A stretch of DNA of 33,054 nt from Deltaproteobacteria bacterium (GTDB lineage: Bacteria > Desulfobacterota > Desulfuromonadia > Geobacterales > Pseudopelobacteraceae): contig JACMKN010000209.1 of the NCBI GenBank assembly GCA_014380135.1, forward strand, positions 1 to 33,054. The letters run 5' to 3'. Numbering within the stretch: position 1 is the first letter of the stretch; each line of letters opens with the position of its first letter. The translations under genes were made by a program, and so were the position numbers. Below are positions 17,038 through 26,461 of the stretch, in pieces. Under the pieces are notes generated by a model. It worked only from the letters and a program-made list of their open reading frames with translations. It did no database searches and had not been told where the DNA came from.

Positions 17038-18255
17038 ATGGCACAGCAAAAGATCTATCTGGTAGGGGCAGGTATTACGGGCTGGGAAGGTTTTGCCGCC
17101 AAGGCACTTGAGATCATCGGCAAGGCCGATGTTATGATAGGCCACCCGCGGCATCTGGACATATTTCCCGACTTTGCCGGTGAAAAGAGGATTCTGGGCG
17201 ATCTTTCCGAATTGATGGACTTTCTCAAACAGACCGACCAGCGGGTTGTGCTGCTGGCCTCGGGCGATCCGACCTTCTTTGGCGTGTCGCGCTTTCTGCT
17301 GCGCAATCTCCCCAAAGAGCGGATCGAGATATTCCCCAACGTTACCAGCATGCAGTATGCCTTTGCCCGCATCAAGGAAACCTGGGACGACGGCATCTTT
17401 GTTTCGGTGCATGGCCGCGGGATGCATCCGGCGATAGACAAGATCATCGCCGCGGAAAAGGCCTGCGTCCTGACCGACAAGGTTAATACTCCGGCAGCAA
17501 TTGCCGCCGAGTTGATCGAGCGGGGCGCCGAAGGGTACGAGGCCTGGCTGTGCGAAGATCTGGGCATGCCGACCGAGAAGTTCACCAAGACCACCGTACG
17601 GGGTCTGCTGGAAATAAGCGCCTCGGAACTGAACATTCTGATCCTGATCCGCACCTATGAACCGAATCTGGTTCATTATCCGCTGATCGGCATTGACGAC
17701 GACGAGTTTCACACTTCCAAGAAGCTGATCACCAAGCAGGAAGTGCGGGCCGTGACGCTGGCCAAGCTGCAGCTGCAGGATGACCTGGTGCTGTGGGATA
17801 TCGGAGCCGGAAGCTGCTCGGTTTCGATCGAGGCCTCCAACCTGATGCCGAATGGCCGTATCTTTGCGGTGGAAAGGAACCCGCTCTGTATCGGGTTTAT
17901 CAACGAAAACCTGAAAAAGTTCTGCACCCGCAATATCAAGCTGATCGAGGCCTTCGCCCCGGAAGGGCTGGATGACCTGCCCGATCCGGATCGTGTTTTT
18001 ATCGGCGGCGCCGGCGGCAAGCTGGACGAGATTATCGATACGGTTTCACAGCGGCTCAAGCCGGAAGGGGTGGTGGTGATCAACGCCGTGACCCTCGACA
18101 CATTAACCAGAGCGGTTGAGTTCCTGGAAGACCATGGTTTCAAGGTCGAGGCGACCTGTGTCAATATCGCCAAGACCCGCAATCTGACCGAATACAAGAT
18201 GTTCGAAGCACAGAACCCGGTCTATGTCATCGTGGCCCGCAAAGGGAACGAATAG
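17038..18255 (+). CDS. cobL: Precorrin-6Y C5,15-methyltransferase (decarboxylating), CbiE-CbiT fusion
   Basis: N-terminal tetrapyrrole methylase (IYLVGAGITGWEGF...GDPTFFGVSRFLL) fused to CbiT-like SAM MTase (DDLVLWDIGAGSCSVSIEASNLMPNGRIFAVERNP). Confidence 0.93.
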   Translation: MAQQKIYLVGAGITGWEGFAAKALEIIGKADVMIGHPRHLDIFPDFAGEKRILGDLSELMDFLKQTDQRVVLLASGDPTFFGVSRFLLRNLPKERIEIFPNVTSMQYAFARIKETWDDGIFVSVHGRGMHPAIDKIIAAEKACVLTDKVNTPAAIAAELIERGAEGYEAWLCEDLGMPTEKFTKTTVRGLLEISASELNILILIRTYEPNLVHYPLIGIDDDEFHTSKKLITKQEVRAVTLAKLQLQDDLVLWDIGAGSCSVSIEASNLMPNGRIFAVERNPLCIGFINENLKKFCTRNIKLIEAFAPEGLDDLPDPDRVFIGGAGGKLDEIIDTVSQRLKPEGVVVINAVTLDTLTRAVEFLEDHGFKVEATCVNIAKTRNLTEYKMFEAQNPVYVIVARKGNE

Positions 18256-18968
18256 TGGCCACGATCCATGCCGTCGGTGTCGGCCCGGGTGATCCCGAAC
18301 TTCTGACCCGCAAGGCCGAGCGCGTCCTGCGCCGGGCCGATGTGATCCTGGCCCCGGTATCCAATCCCTCCGAGGCCAGCGTGGCGCTGGGCACGATCCG
18401 CGAGTTCATCGACGAGGATCGCCAGAAGATAATCATTCACCAGTTTCCGATGACCTCCGACCTGACCCGTCTCATTCCTGCCTGGCAGGAGGCGGCCGAG
18501 CTGATTGCCGGGCATGCCGAAGCCGGACGCGAGGTGGCCTTCATCACCATCGGCGACCCGCTTTTCTATTCCACCTTTATCTATCTGCTGAAAATTCTGC
18601 GTGAACGCTGGCCGCACCTGCCGGTGGAAATCATTCCCGGCATTTCCAGCATCAATGCTGCAGCGGCCCAGGCCGCCCTGCCGCTGGTGGAAGCCGAGGA
18701 GAAGATGGCGGTCGTGCCCGCCACCGCCGGAATCGAACAGATCGCCGCTGCCCTGGCACACTTCGAGACGGTCGTGCTGCTGAAGGTCAAGCCGCTCTAT
18801 GCTGATATTCTGGAACTTCTGCGCCAGACCGGTCGTGAAGGCAGCACCGTCTTTGTGGAGCGAGTTGGCAGTCCCCGCCAGAAGATCCTGACCGATTTTG
18901 CCCAGATTTCGGCCCATGCTCCGGACTACCTGTCGCTGTTGATCGTGAAAAAACCCCTTTCCCCGTAA
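18255..18968 (+). CDS. cobI: Precorrin-2/cobalt-factor II C20-methyltransferase
   Basis: TIHAVGVGPGDPELLTRKAERVLRRADVILAPVS...ITIGDPLFYSTFIYLL...EIIPGISSINAAAA. Confidence 0.92.
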   Translation: MATIHAVGVGPGDPELLTRKAERVLRRADVILAPVSNPSEASVALGTIREFIDEDRQKIIIHQFPMTSDLTRLIPAWQEAAELIAGHAEAGREVAFITIGDPLFYSTFIYLLKILRERWPHLPVEIIPGISSINAAAAQAALPLVEAEEKMAVVPATAGIEQIAAALAHFETVVLLKVKPLYADILELLRQTGREGSTVFVERVGSPRQKILTDFAQISAHAPDYLSLLIVKKPLSP

Positions 18969-18998
18969 GGCCTGCTCAGGATGCGGTAAAGTTTTTTG

Positions 18999-19044
18999 TT
19001 GACTGCCTTTCAATCCACACAATACAATGTGTAAAAATGTGTGT
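18999..19044 (+). promoter_or_regulatory. Candidate vapBC promoter with overlapping operator repeats
   Basis: TTGACT - 18 nt - TACAAT, with CACAC-aatacaat-GTGT-aaaaat-GTGTGTG inverted/direct repeats across the -10. Confidence 0.5.
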
Positions 19045-19057
19045 GACGAGGTGCGCC

Positions 19058-19258
19058 ATGGCAACAAATCTTGCAATCGATGACTCACTGATTCTGGAAG
19101 CCCAGAAACTGGGGGGGCATGCAACCAAAAAAGCAACAGTATCTCAGGCTCTTATGGAGTATATACAGCGTCGCCGCCAGCTGGATGTCCTGGAAATGTT
19201 TGGTACGGTTGAGTACGACGACGATTATGACTACAAACAGCAGAGGAAGGTCGAATGA
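19058..19258 (+). CDS. VapB-type antitoxin
   Basis: MATNLAIDDSLILEAQKLGGHATKKATVSQALMEYIQRRRQLDVLEMFGTVEYDDDYDYKQQRKVE. Confidence 0.88.
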   Translation: MATNLAIDDSLILEAQKLGGHATKKATVSQALMEYIQRRRQLDVLEMFGTVEYDDDYDYKQQRKVE

Positions 19259-19674
19259 ACGTCCTGGTCGATACCTGCGTATGGTCGCTTGCCCTGCGCC
19301 GATCGTCTCCCCAGGATTCACCGGTAGTCAAAGAGCTTCGCGAACTGATAAGCGAGCAGCGTGTGGTAATGTTGGGTCCGGTGCGGCAGGAGATTCTTTC
19401 CGGGATTCGTGAGGAAACGCACTTCTTGCGTCTGATGGAGCACCTGCGTGCTTTTCCGGATGCATTGCTGGAACAACACGATTTTGAAAGCGGGGCGGAG
19501 TTCTTCAATACCTGTCGCCGAAACGGAGTTCAGGGCTCCAACACCGACTTCCTGATGTGCGCCGCAGCAATCCGCCTTAATATTCCAATCTTTACAACCG
19601 ATGCCGATTTTCTCGGCTATAGTCGCTTCATTCCACTATCTCTGCATACGACCAGAGCTTCATGTTCCACGTAA
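19255..19674 (+). CDS. VapC-type PIN-domain toxin
   Basis: MNVLVDTCVWSLALRRSS...GSNTDFLMCAAAIRLNIPIFTTDADFLGYSRFIPL; 4-nt overlap with the antitoxin. Confidence 0.9.
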   Translation: MNVLVDTCVWSLALRRSSPQDSPVVKELRELISEQRVVMLGPVRQEILSGIREETHFLRLMEHLRAFPDALLEQHDFESGAEFFNTCRRNGVQGSNTDFLMCAAAIRLNIPIFTTDADFLGYSRFIPLSLHTTRASCST

Positions 19675-19814
19675 AGCCCGCCCTCTCAAACCTGATCGTC
19701 ATTGCCTGTGTCCTGATCGGATGACGATTTCCGTCTCCGGGCGGCGCATTGCTGCACCAGTGGGTTCTGCGTTAACCAGTTCCAGTCATATCAAAAACAA
19801 AGGTAGATAGCTCA

Positions 19815-19955
19815 ATGGCCATAAAGAAATCCGAACTCTACTCATCTCTCTGGCAAAGCTGCGACGAGTTGCGCGGCGGAATGGATGCCTCGCAGTATAA
19901 AGACTACGTGCTGGTGCTGCTGTTCGTCAAATACGTCAGCGACAATTTCTGGTAG
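19815..19955 (+). pseudogene. Type I R-M HsdM N-terminal fragment
   Basis: [46 protein letters not shown] is the canonical HsdM start, truncated at about 46 codons. Confidence 0.85.
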
Positions 19956-19995
19956 TCCGAGCTGCGTGGACGACCCTTCTCCTTTGTATGCGGAC

Positions 19996-20184
19996 TCTAC
20001 AAAAGGCGAAATGCTTGAACTGGCAATCAGGATCGACGAAACGGTAAAGTACACCCGACCAGACGGCTGGCGCGGCGTCCAGGCCAAGGAGAATGTCATC
20101 AAGGCCGCCCTGTATGGAATTTTGCAGGATGTCGCCGAGGTAGAGCGGATCTTCCTCATCATCGAAAAGCAGAAGGAATACTGA
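19996..20184 (+). pseudogene. Type I R-M HsdR C-terminal fragment
   Basis: STKGEMLELAIRIDETVKYTRPDGWRGVQAKENVIKAALYGILQDVAEVERIFLIIEKQKEY* resembles the extreme C-terminus of HsdR. Confidence 0.75.
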
Positions 20185-20900
20185 TGAGCACACAGATCAA
20201 GCTGGGTGAGATCACCGTGAATGTGGTGCAAAAGGACATCAAGAACCTGCATCCGAGTGTCTATCCTCCCACTGGCAAGGTTCGTATCTCCGCACCGCTA
20301 CAGATGGACCTTGACACCATTCGCGTGTTTGCAATCACCAAGCTTGGCTGGATCAAGAAACAACAGCAAAAGCTGCGTGAGCAGGTACGGGAAACACCGC
20401 GAGAGTATCTCGACAGGGAAAGCCATTACCTTTGGGGTAAGCGTTACCTGTTCAAGGTAGAGGAGAAAGACTCGGCGGCTTATGTGTCATTGAAGCATAA
20501 CAAGATGGTGCTTCATATACGCCCGGATACAAGTGATGAGCGGAAGCAGGATCTCCTGGCAGAATGGTATCGGGAAAAGCTCAAAGAGGTTGTTCCGGCG
20601 TTGATCGCAAAATGGGAACCGCTCATGGGCGTGAGGGTGGAGAAGACCTTTTTCCAAAGGATGAAAACGAAATGGGGCAGCTGTAACAACCGCTCCAGGA
20701 ACATCCGTCTCAATACGGAACTGGCAAAGAAACCACTGGAATGTCTGGAGTACGTCGTAGTGCATGAGTTGGTGCACTTGCTGGAACCGTCGCACAACAG
20801 CCGCTTCATTGCTCTGATGGATCAGTTTATGCCTTCCTGGCGGAATCATCGGGAAGAGTTGAATCGGTCACCACTGGGGCATGAGGAGTGGGGGTATTGA
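20184..20900 (+). CDS. YgjP/M48-like metal-dependent hydrolase (DUF45)
   Basis: WGSCNNRSRNIRLNTELAKKPLECLEYVVVHELVHLLEPSHNSRFIALM; overlaps the hsdR stop as ATGA. Confidence 0.9.
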   Translation: MSTQIKLGEITVNVVQKDIKNLHPSVYPPTGKVRISAPLQMDLDTIRVFAITKLGWIKKQQQKLREQVRETPREYLDRESHYLWGKRYLFKVEEKDSAAYVSLKHNKMVLHIRPDTSDERKQDLLAEWYREKLKEVVPALIAKWEPLMGVRVEKTFFQRMKTKWGSCNNRSRNIRLNTELAKKPLECLEYVVVHELVHLLEPSHNSRFIALMDQFMPSWRNHREELNRSPLGHEEWGY

Positions 20901-20922
20901 AGAAGATCAATGGAGCAACAGA

Positions 20923-21804
20923 TTAGATCAGATGCTGCAACTTCCGCGTATATTCCTCAAAAACTCCATCCAGCGGCGCATTCACCCGAAGTTCCTTTCC
21001 TTTTGCATCCAGGAATGTCATTTCAGCGCAGTGCAGCATCATCCGCTCAGCCGGCCGGTTACCGTAGGTGGGGTCGCCGACGATCGGCGTTCCGCCGTAT
21101 TCCAGGTGTACCCGGATCTGGTGGGTGCGGCCGGTCAGCGGTCTGGCTTCCACCAGCGAGAATTCGTCGAAGATTGACAACAGCCGGAATTCGGTCGCAG
21201 CCGACCGGCCGCCGGTGACGATGCCGTATCTGGCCGAGGCGATCTTGCCGATCGGGGCGTCCACTGTCCAACTCTCCTGCTCGGGGCGTCCGCTGACCAG
21301 CGCCAGATAGCGCTTGTCCACGGCTCCATCGTGAAAGCACTTGGACAGCCAGGCCGCCGCCGGTTTGTGCTTGGGAAACAGCATGGCGCCCGAGGTGCCG
21401 CGGTCCAGGCGATGAATAACGCGGGCCGGTTCGCTGTTGCCCTGCGCTTTAAAATATTCGGCCACCCAATATTCCAGGGTTCCTTTCAGCTGATAGGGGG
21501 TGCGCTGGCTGTTGATCCCGGCCGGCTTGTTGACCGCTATCAGGTCGGCGTCCTCGTACAGCAGCGCTTCCGGCGGCAGCAGCAGATCGCAGAAACGCCC
21601 CGCCTCCATCACGCCGATCTCGAAGGTGTCTCCGGTTTTCACGCTGCGCGAGGCGACCCGCACCATGGCGGCATTCAGCGCACAGCCGCCGCGGTCGATG
21701 ATCCTGCGCGCCTCGGATTTGCTGATGCCGCTGCAGAGGGTGGCGATGGCGTCGTCCAGGCGCAGTCCGTTATGTTGATTGTCGATGGTTTTTCTAAGTA
21801 TCAT
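20923..21804 (-). CDS. RluA-family pseudouridine synthase
   Basis: S4-like N-terminus (LDDAIATLCSGISKSEARRIIDRGGCALN), VIHRLDRGTSGAMLFPKH, RPLTGRTHQIRVHLEYGGTPIVGD. Confidence 0.93.
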   Translation of the reverse strand: MILRKTIDNQHNGLRLDDAIATLCSGISKSEARRIIDRGGCALNAAMVRVASRSVKTGDTFEIGVMEAGRFCDLLLPPEALLYEDADLIAVNKPAGINSQRTPYQLKGTLEYWVAEYFKAQGNSEPARVIHRLDRGTSGAMLFPKHKPAAAWLSKCFHDGAVDKRYLALVSGRPEQESWTVDAPIGKIASARYGIVTGGRSAATEFRLLSIFDEFSLVEARPLTGRTHQIRVHLEYGGTPIVGDPTYGNRPAERMMLHCAEMTFLDAKGKELRVNAPLDGVFEEYTRKLQHLI

Positions 21805-21888
21805 GCTACCGTAGTAACCTGTTTGCCGATTGAATTCAAACAAAATCCCTGTGGCGAAAGCCCCCCGTTTCTGTTAGTCTCTGCCGCC

Positions 21889-22479
21889 ATGACAACTCCT
21901 TCCAATTCAGAAATTCCACTGCTGCGCGGTCCGGTGGCGCTTTCACACCTGTTAATGCGCAGTTTTGTGCGGCCGGGTGACAAGGCCGTCGATGCCACCT
22001 GTGGAAACGGACATGATACGCTGCTGTTGGCCGCTTTGACCGGCTCGCAAGGTCATGTCTGGGGCTTCGACATACAGCAGCAGGCCATTGCCGAGACCGC
22101 CCGCAAGCTGGTAGAAGCCGGTCTGGGCGGACAGGTGACGCTGCTGCATTCCGGGCATGAAGAGCTGGCAACGCATCTGGCAGGCCCGGTTAGGATGGTA
22201 CTGTTCAACCTTGGTTATCTGCCGGGTGGTGATCGCACGTTGATCACCCGCCCCGAAACGACTGCAATTGCCTTGCTACAGTCGCTGGAGCTGCTGGCAG
22301 CGGGTGGCGTCGTGCTGGTGACGATCTATCCCGGCCACGACGGCGGCGACGAAGAGCGACAGGCGGTCGACGGCTGGGCGGCCGCTCTTGACCCTCGAAA
22401 ATTCCATTCCTGGCACATGGGACAGCTGAACGTCGCCGCCGATGCCCCCTACTGCATCATCGTCCAGAAGAGCGCCTGA
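21889..22479 (+). CDS. Class I SAM-dependent methyltransferase, YtqB-like rRNA methylase family
   Basis: GDKAVDATCGNGHDTLLLAALTGSQGHVWGFDIQQQAI...MVLFNLGYLPGGDRTLITRPETT. Confidence 0.85.
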   Translation: MTTPSNSEIPLLRGPVALSHLLMRSFVRPGDKAVDATCGNGHDTLLLAALTGSQGHVWGFDIQQQAIAETARKLVEAGLGGQVTLLHSGHEELATHLAGPVRMVLFNLGYLPGGDRTLITRPETTAIALLQSLELLAAGGVVLVTIYPGHDGGDEERQAVDGWAAALDPRKFHSWHMGQLNVAADAPYCIIVQKSA

Positions 22480-22480
22480 C

Positions 22481-23626
22481 ATGTTATTCAAGCTGCTGCC
22501 ATTCATAGTCATATTGCCGTCGCTGGCCTACTCGCTGATTTCGCTGCTCTGCGCGGTGAAGTATTTCAAGGGTCTGCCAGGGCCTGTTAAAGCTTCTTTG
22601 TCACCAGGTGTATCGATCCTCAAGCCGGTCAAGGGGATGGATGCCGGCAGCTACGACAACTTTGCCTCGTTCTGCCGCCAGCACTATGCGGGGGCGCATC
22701 AGCTGGTCTTTGCCGCCGCGTCAGCGGACGATCAGGTCATACCGGTTATTCGGCAGCTGATGGCCGATTTTCCGGAACACGATATTGCGCTGACGATCAA
22801 TCCGGCCATTCATGGCCCCAATTACAAGGTTTCCAACCTGATCAACGCCTTTCCCCGGACCCTGCACGACATCATCATCGTCTGCGACAGCGATATCCGG
22901 GTCGCACCGGATTATCTGCAATCGGTTACGAGTCACTTCCACGATCCGCAGGTCGGCCTGGTGACTTCGCTTTACCGCACCTCAGCGGTGCCCGGCGTCG
23001 CCACGGCGCTGGAGGCGACCGGATTTACCGCCGAGATGATCCCCAATGTGCTGGTGGCGCTGCAGCTGGAGGGTCTCTCCTTCGCGCTGGGCGCCTCGAT
23101 GGCGGTCCGGCGTGAAGCGCTGGCGTCCATCGGCGGTTTTCAGGCTTTGGCCGATTATCTGGCCGATGACTACCAGCTGGGCAATAAAATTCACCTGGCC
23201 GGCTGGCGAATTGCCCTTGATAGCTGTTTTGTCGAAAGCATGCTCAAGGCCGAAGATCTGATGTCGGTGCTTTCCCGGCAGCTGCGCTGGGCCCGCACCA
23301 TGCGCATCAGCCGTCCCGGCGGCTATCTGGCCTCCGGCATGACGCTCCCCTTTCCGGCGGCACTGCTGGCCACACTGATCGCCCCCTCTATGTCATTGGC
23401 GCTGTCTGCCGCGGCGCTGCTGTATCTCGTGCGCATGCTGGTCTGCACTATTTTCAGCCGACGTTTCGTCCGGGACGGTCTCTTCCCGGGCTGGCTCTGG
23501 CTGCTGCCGCTGCGGGACATGCTGGCCTTCTTCACCTGGGCCTTGTCCTTTCTGGGCAACCGCGTCGAATGGCGCGGCAGCCGTTTTGTGTTGCGACCGG
23601 GCGGCAAGATCGAGGAGCTGGTTTGA
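22481..23626 (+). CDS. Family 2 glycosyltransferase, HpnI/ceramide glucosyltransferase-like
   Basis: SILKPVKGMDAGSYDNFASFCRQHY, NYKVSNLINAFPRTLHDIIIVCDSDIRV, ADDYQLGNKIHLAGW, RQLRWARTMRISRPGGY, C-terminal TM helices. Confidence 0.85.
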   Translation: MLFKLLPFIVILPSLAYSLISLLCAVKYFKGLPGPVKASLSPGVSILKPVKGMDAGSYDNFASFCRQHYAGAHQLVFAAASADDQVIPVIRQLMADFPEHDIALTINPAIHGPNYKVSNLINAFPRTLHDIIIVCDSDIRVAPDYLQSVTSHFHDPQVGLVTSLYRTSAVPGVATALEATGFTAEMIPNVLVALQLEGLSFALGASMAVRREALASIGGFQALADYLADDYQLGNKIHLAGWRIALDSCFVESMLKAEDLMSVLSRQLRWARTMRISRPGGYLASGMTLPFPAALLATLIAPSMSLALSAAALLYLVRMLVCTIFSRRFVRDGLFPGWLWLLPLRDMLAFFTWALSFLGNRVEWRGSRFVLRPGGKIEELV

Positions 23627-23672
23627 TTCGCATTCCTGGTTTCCATAAAGTGCCGCAGGCGGGCCGTCGGTC

Positions 23673-24167
23673 ATGAAAATAACTCTGTTGACCCATGATA
23701 AGGAGTTCGGCAAGCGCTCCAATACCGGCAGCCTGGTGCTGGATGTTCTGGGGAGCGCGGCTGAACAGGTCCGCTGGGACCGGATGAATCCTCCTGCCAG
23801 GCTGCTGGAGGAGATTGAGGCGGGCGGTGTGGCGCTGGTCTATCCCGGCGCTGCGGACGAAAACGACGGCGATTTGACCGGCATCGAGCACTTCATCCTC
23901 ATTGACGGCACCTGGCATGAGGCCCGCAAGATCCACCAGAGAAGCCCCTACCTGCAGAAGGTCCGCCGGGTCTGTCTGAAGCCGGTTGGGAAGTCGCTCT
24001 ACAACCTCAGAAAAAATCAGAAGGAGTCCTGTCTGTGCACAGCCGAATGCGTGATAGAAATTCTGCGCAGCAAGGGCAACATCGAGGAGGCCAAGCGGTT
24101 GCAGGAGCGTTTTCTGGCGTTTATCCGACCGCCGGGCGCCCTGCGCGGAGAGGCGCAGGGGCATTGA
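23673..24167 (+). CDS. DTW domain-containing protein (tRNA-uridine aminocarboxypropyltransferase-like)
   Basis: HFILIDGTWHEARKIHQRSPYLQKVRRVCLKP. Confidence 0.8.
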   Translation: MKITLLTHDKEFGKRSNTGSLVLDVLGSAAEQVRWDRMNPPARLLEEIEAGGVALVYPGAADENDGDLTGIEHFILIDGTWHEARKIHQRSPYLQKVRRVCLKPVGKSLYNLRKNQKESCLCTAECVIEILRSKGNIEEAKRLQERFLAFIRPPGALRGEAQGH

Positions 24168-24184
24168 CGCCGAACTCGATAAGA

Positions 24185-24736
24185 TTACTTTGCAGCTGAA
24201 AACTGAAGGGCGGCGGAGTTCAGGCAGTAGCGCAGGCCGCTCGGTTTTGGACCATCATCGAACACGTGGCCGAGATGTCCCCCGCAGCGGCGGCAGAGCA
24301 CCTCTGTCCTGCGCATGAACAGGCTGTCATCAACTTTGGCGGTGATGTTTTCCGGTGAGATGGGAGCGGAGAAGCTCGGCCAGCCGGTGCCGGACTCGAA
24401 TTTGTCCTCTGATCGGTAAAGATCCAGACCACAGCCCGCACAGCGATAAATTCCATGTTCATGATGATTGGCGTAGCGGCCGGTAAAGGCCGGCTCGGTC
24501 CCTTTTTCTCTCAGGACGTGAAATTGATCGGGAGTCAGCAACTTCTTCCATTCATCAACGCTTTTAACAACAGTCTCACTCATGACGTAATTCCCCTTTT
24601 CGTATGAAAAAACCTTTATTGGCCGTTTTGTATCATCGCCGGCCCGTGTATCCAGTCTGCCGGAACAGCCCGCTGCGATAAAGCCGCACATCAGAACTGC
24701 CAAAGCCAATCCGGCAAAAAAAACATTTCTTTTCAT
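24185..24736 (-). CDS. msrB: Peptide-methionine (R)-S-oxide reductase with lipoprotein signal peptide
   Basis: CAGCGLDLYRSEDKFESGTGWPSFSAPI...CRRCGGHLGHVFDDGPKPSGLRYCLNSAAL; lipobox-like FIAAGC. Confidence 0.93.
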   Translation of the reverse strand: MKRNVFFAGLALAVLMCGFIAAGCSGRLDTRAGDDTKRPIKVFSYEKGNYVMSETVVKSVDEWKKLLTPDQFHVLREKGTEPAFTGRYANHHEHGIYRCAGCGLDLYRSEDKFESGTGWPSFSAPISPENITAKVDDSLFMRRTEVLCRRCGGHLGHVFDDGPKPSGLRYCLNSAALQFSAAK

Positions 24737-24851
24737 ATTTACTCCCGCTGAGTCGAGTCTAATTTACTGATTCAATTATACCTGCCAATAGAACGTAGCG
24801 CAATCTGCGGATCGGCCTCCCGTTGGCGATATCGCAAAAACAAGTTACCCT

Positions 24852-24880
24852 TTGCAATTGCCAATACACTGGTGTATAAA
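24852..24880 (+). promoter_or_regulatory. Candidate sigma70 promoter of the mla operon
   Basis: TTGCAA - 17 nt - TATAAA about 20 nt upstream of the mlaE ATG. Confidence 0.6.
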
Positions 24881-24900
24881 GCTCAGTCGTTCAATTATTC

Positions 24901-25674
24901 ATGGAGATCCAAGTGGTTCAAGCGATTGGACATCTGACAATCGGGGCAGTGCGCGATCTGGGAAAGACCGGCTGGTTCCTGCTCTATTCGTTTTACATGA
25001 TCTTCCGCAGACCGGGCAGTCCGGTGCTGATCCTGAAGCAGATGCGTTTCATCGGGACAAAATCGCTGTTCGTGATCGTGCTCACCGCTGGTTTTACCGG
25101 AATGGTGCTGGGGCTGCAGGGGTATTACACGCTGGCCAAGTTTGGCTCGGAGGGGTTGCTGGGGACGGCCGTGGCGCTCTCGCTGATCCGTGAACTGGGG
25201 CCGGTGCTGGCGGCTCTGATGGTCACCGGACGGGCCGGAAGCGCCATAACGGCCGAGATCGGCATAATGCGCATCAGCGAGCAGATCGATGCACTGGAAA
25301 CCATGGCGCTCGATCCTTTCAAGTATCTGGTTACCCCCAAATTCATTGCCGCCATGGTCTCCCTGCCGCTGCTATGCGCTATCTTCGATTTGGTCGGCAT
25401 CTACGGCGGCTGGCTGGTGGGCGTCAAGCTTCTGGGAGTCAACCCCGGCGCCTATTTCTACGAGATGGAAAAAGCGGTTGAATGGCGTGACGTCTACTCC
25501 GGTTTTGTTAAATCCTTTTCTTTCGGCGTCATCATAGCCTGGATAGGCTGCTACAAAGGCTATTATGCCGGTCATGGCGCCGAAGGGGTTTCCAAGGCCA
25601 CGACCGAATCGGTGGTGCTGACGTCGGTTCTGATTCTGGTGTGGGACTACTTCCTGACCTCGGTGCTGCTCTGA
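24901..25674 (+). CDS. mlaE: MlaE-family phospholipid ABC transporter permease
   Basis: LREL GPVLAALMVTGRAGSAITAEIGIMRISEQIDALETMALDPFKYLVTPK. Confidence 0.95.
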   Translation: MEIQVVQAIGHLTIGAVRDLGKTGWFLLYSFYMIFRRPGSPVLILKQMRFIGTKSLFVIVLTAGFTGMVLGLQGYYTLAKFGSEGLLGTAVALSLIRELGPVLAALMVTGRAGSAITAEIGIMRISEQIDALETMALDPFKYLVTPKFIAAMVSLPLLCAIFDLVGIYGGWLVGVKLLGVNPGAYFYEMEKAVEWRDVYSGFVKSFSFGVIIAWIGCYKGYYAGHGAEGVSKATTESVVLTSVLILVWDYFLTSVLL

Positions 25675-25675
25675 T

Positions 25676-26422
25676 ATGATCCGCCTGCGCAATGTGTGTA
25701 AGTCTTTCGGCTCTCAGAAGGTTCTTGACGATCTGAACCTTGTAATTCCCGAGGGTAAGATTACCGCCATCATCGGACCCAGCGGCGAAGGAAAGAGCGT
25801 CCTGCTGAAACACCTGATCGGACTGTTGCAACCGGACAGCGGGCAGGTCGAGGTGGATGGCGAGAGCATGATTGGCTTGCGCCGTTCCCAGTTGAACCGC
25901 ATCCGCGAGAAGTTCGGCATGCTGTTTCAGAACGTGGCGCTTTTTGACTCCATGTCCTGCTTTGAGAATGTTGCGTTTCCGTTGCAGGAAAAAACGGATC
26001 TGCCCAAGGACGAAATCCGCAGGCGGGTTCTGGCTGCCCTGGAAGATGTCGGATTGAAAAATATCGAAAATAAATTTCCTGATGAGCTTTCGGGCGGAAT
26101 GAAGAAGCGGGTCGGCCTGGCGCGGGCGGTCGTGCTGAATCCCAAAATCATCCTGTTTGACGAGCCGACCACCGGCCTTGATCCGATCATCAAGCGCGCG
26201 ATTCATCAGCTTATCAAGGAAACCCACGCCAGGTTCGGATTTACGGCGGTCATCGTTTCGCATGAAATTCCGGAAATATTTGATGTGGCCCAGAACGTGG
26301 CCATGTTGTACAGGGGCAAAATTCTGCAGCATGGTTCACCGGATGAGATTGTTAATTCGGACCAGCCGGCGGTCAGGCAGTTCATCAGCGGCAGTCTCGA
26401 CGGCCCGATACAGTTGGTCTAG
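25676..26422 (+). CDS. mlaF: MlaF-family ABC transporter ATP-binding protein
   Basis: IGPSGEGKSVLLKHLIGLL, ELSGGMKKRVGLARA, LFDEPTTGLDPI. Confidence 0.95.
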   Translation: MIRLRNVCKSFGSQKVLDDLNLVIPEGKITAIIGPSGEGKSVLLKHLIGLLQPDSGQVEVDGESMIGLRRSQLNRIREKFGMLFQNVALFDSMSCFENVAFPLQEKTDLPKDEIRRRVLAALEDVGLKNIENKFPDELSGGMKKRVGLARAVVLNPKIILFDEPTTGLDPIIKRAIHQLIKETHARFGFTAVIVSHEIPEIFDVAQNVAMLYRGKILQHGSPDEIVNSDQPAVRQFISGSLDGPIQLV

Positions 26423-26461
26423 TTTTCATCCGTAAACGAAGCGGATGCAAAGAGGTTGGAT

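Noticed and set aside
18222-19136. 304-aa minus-strand ORF over cobI
   Set aside because: Antisense shadow of a clear tetrapyrrole methylase
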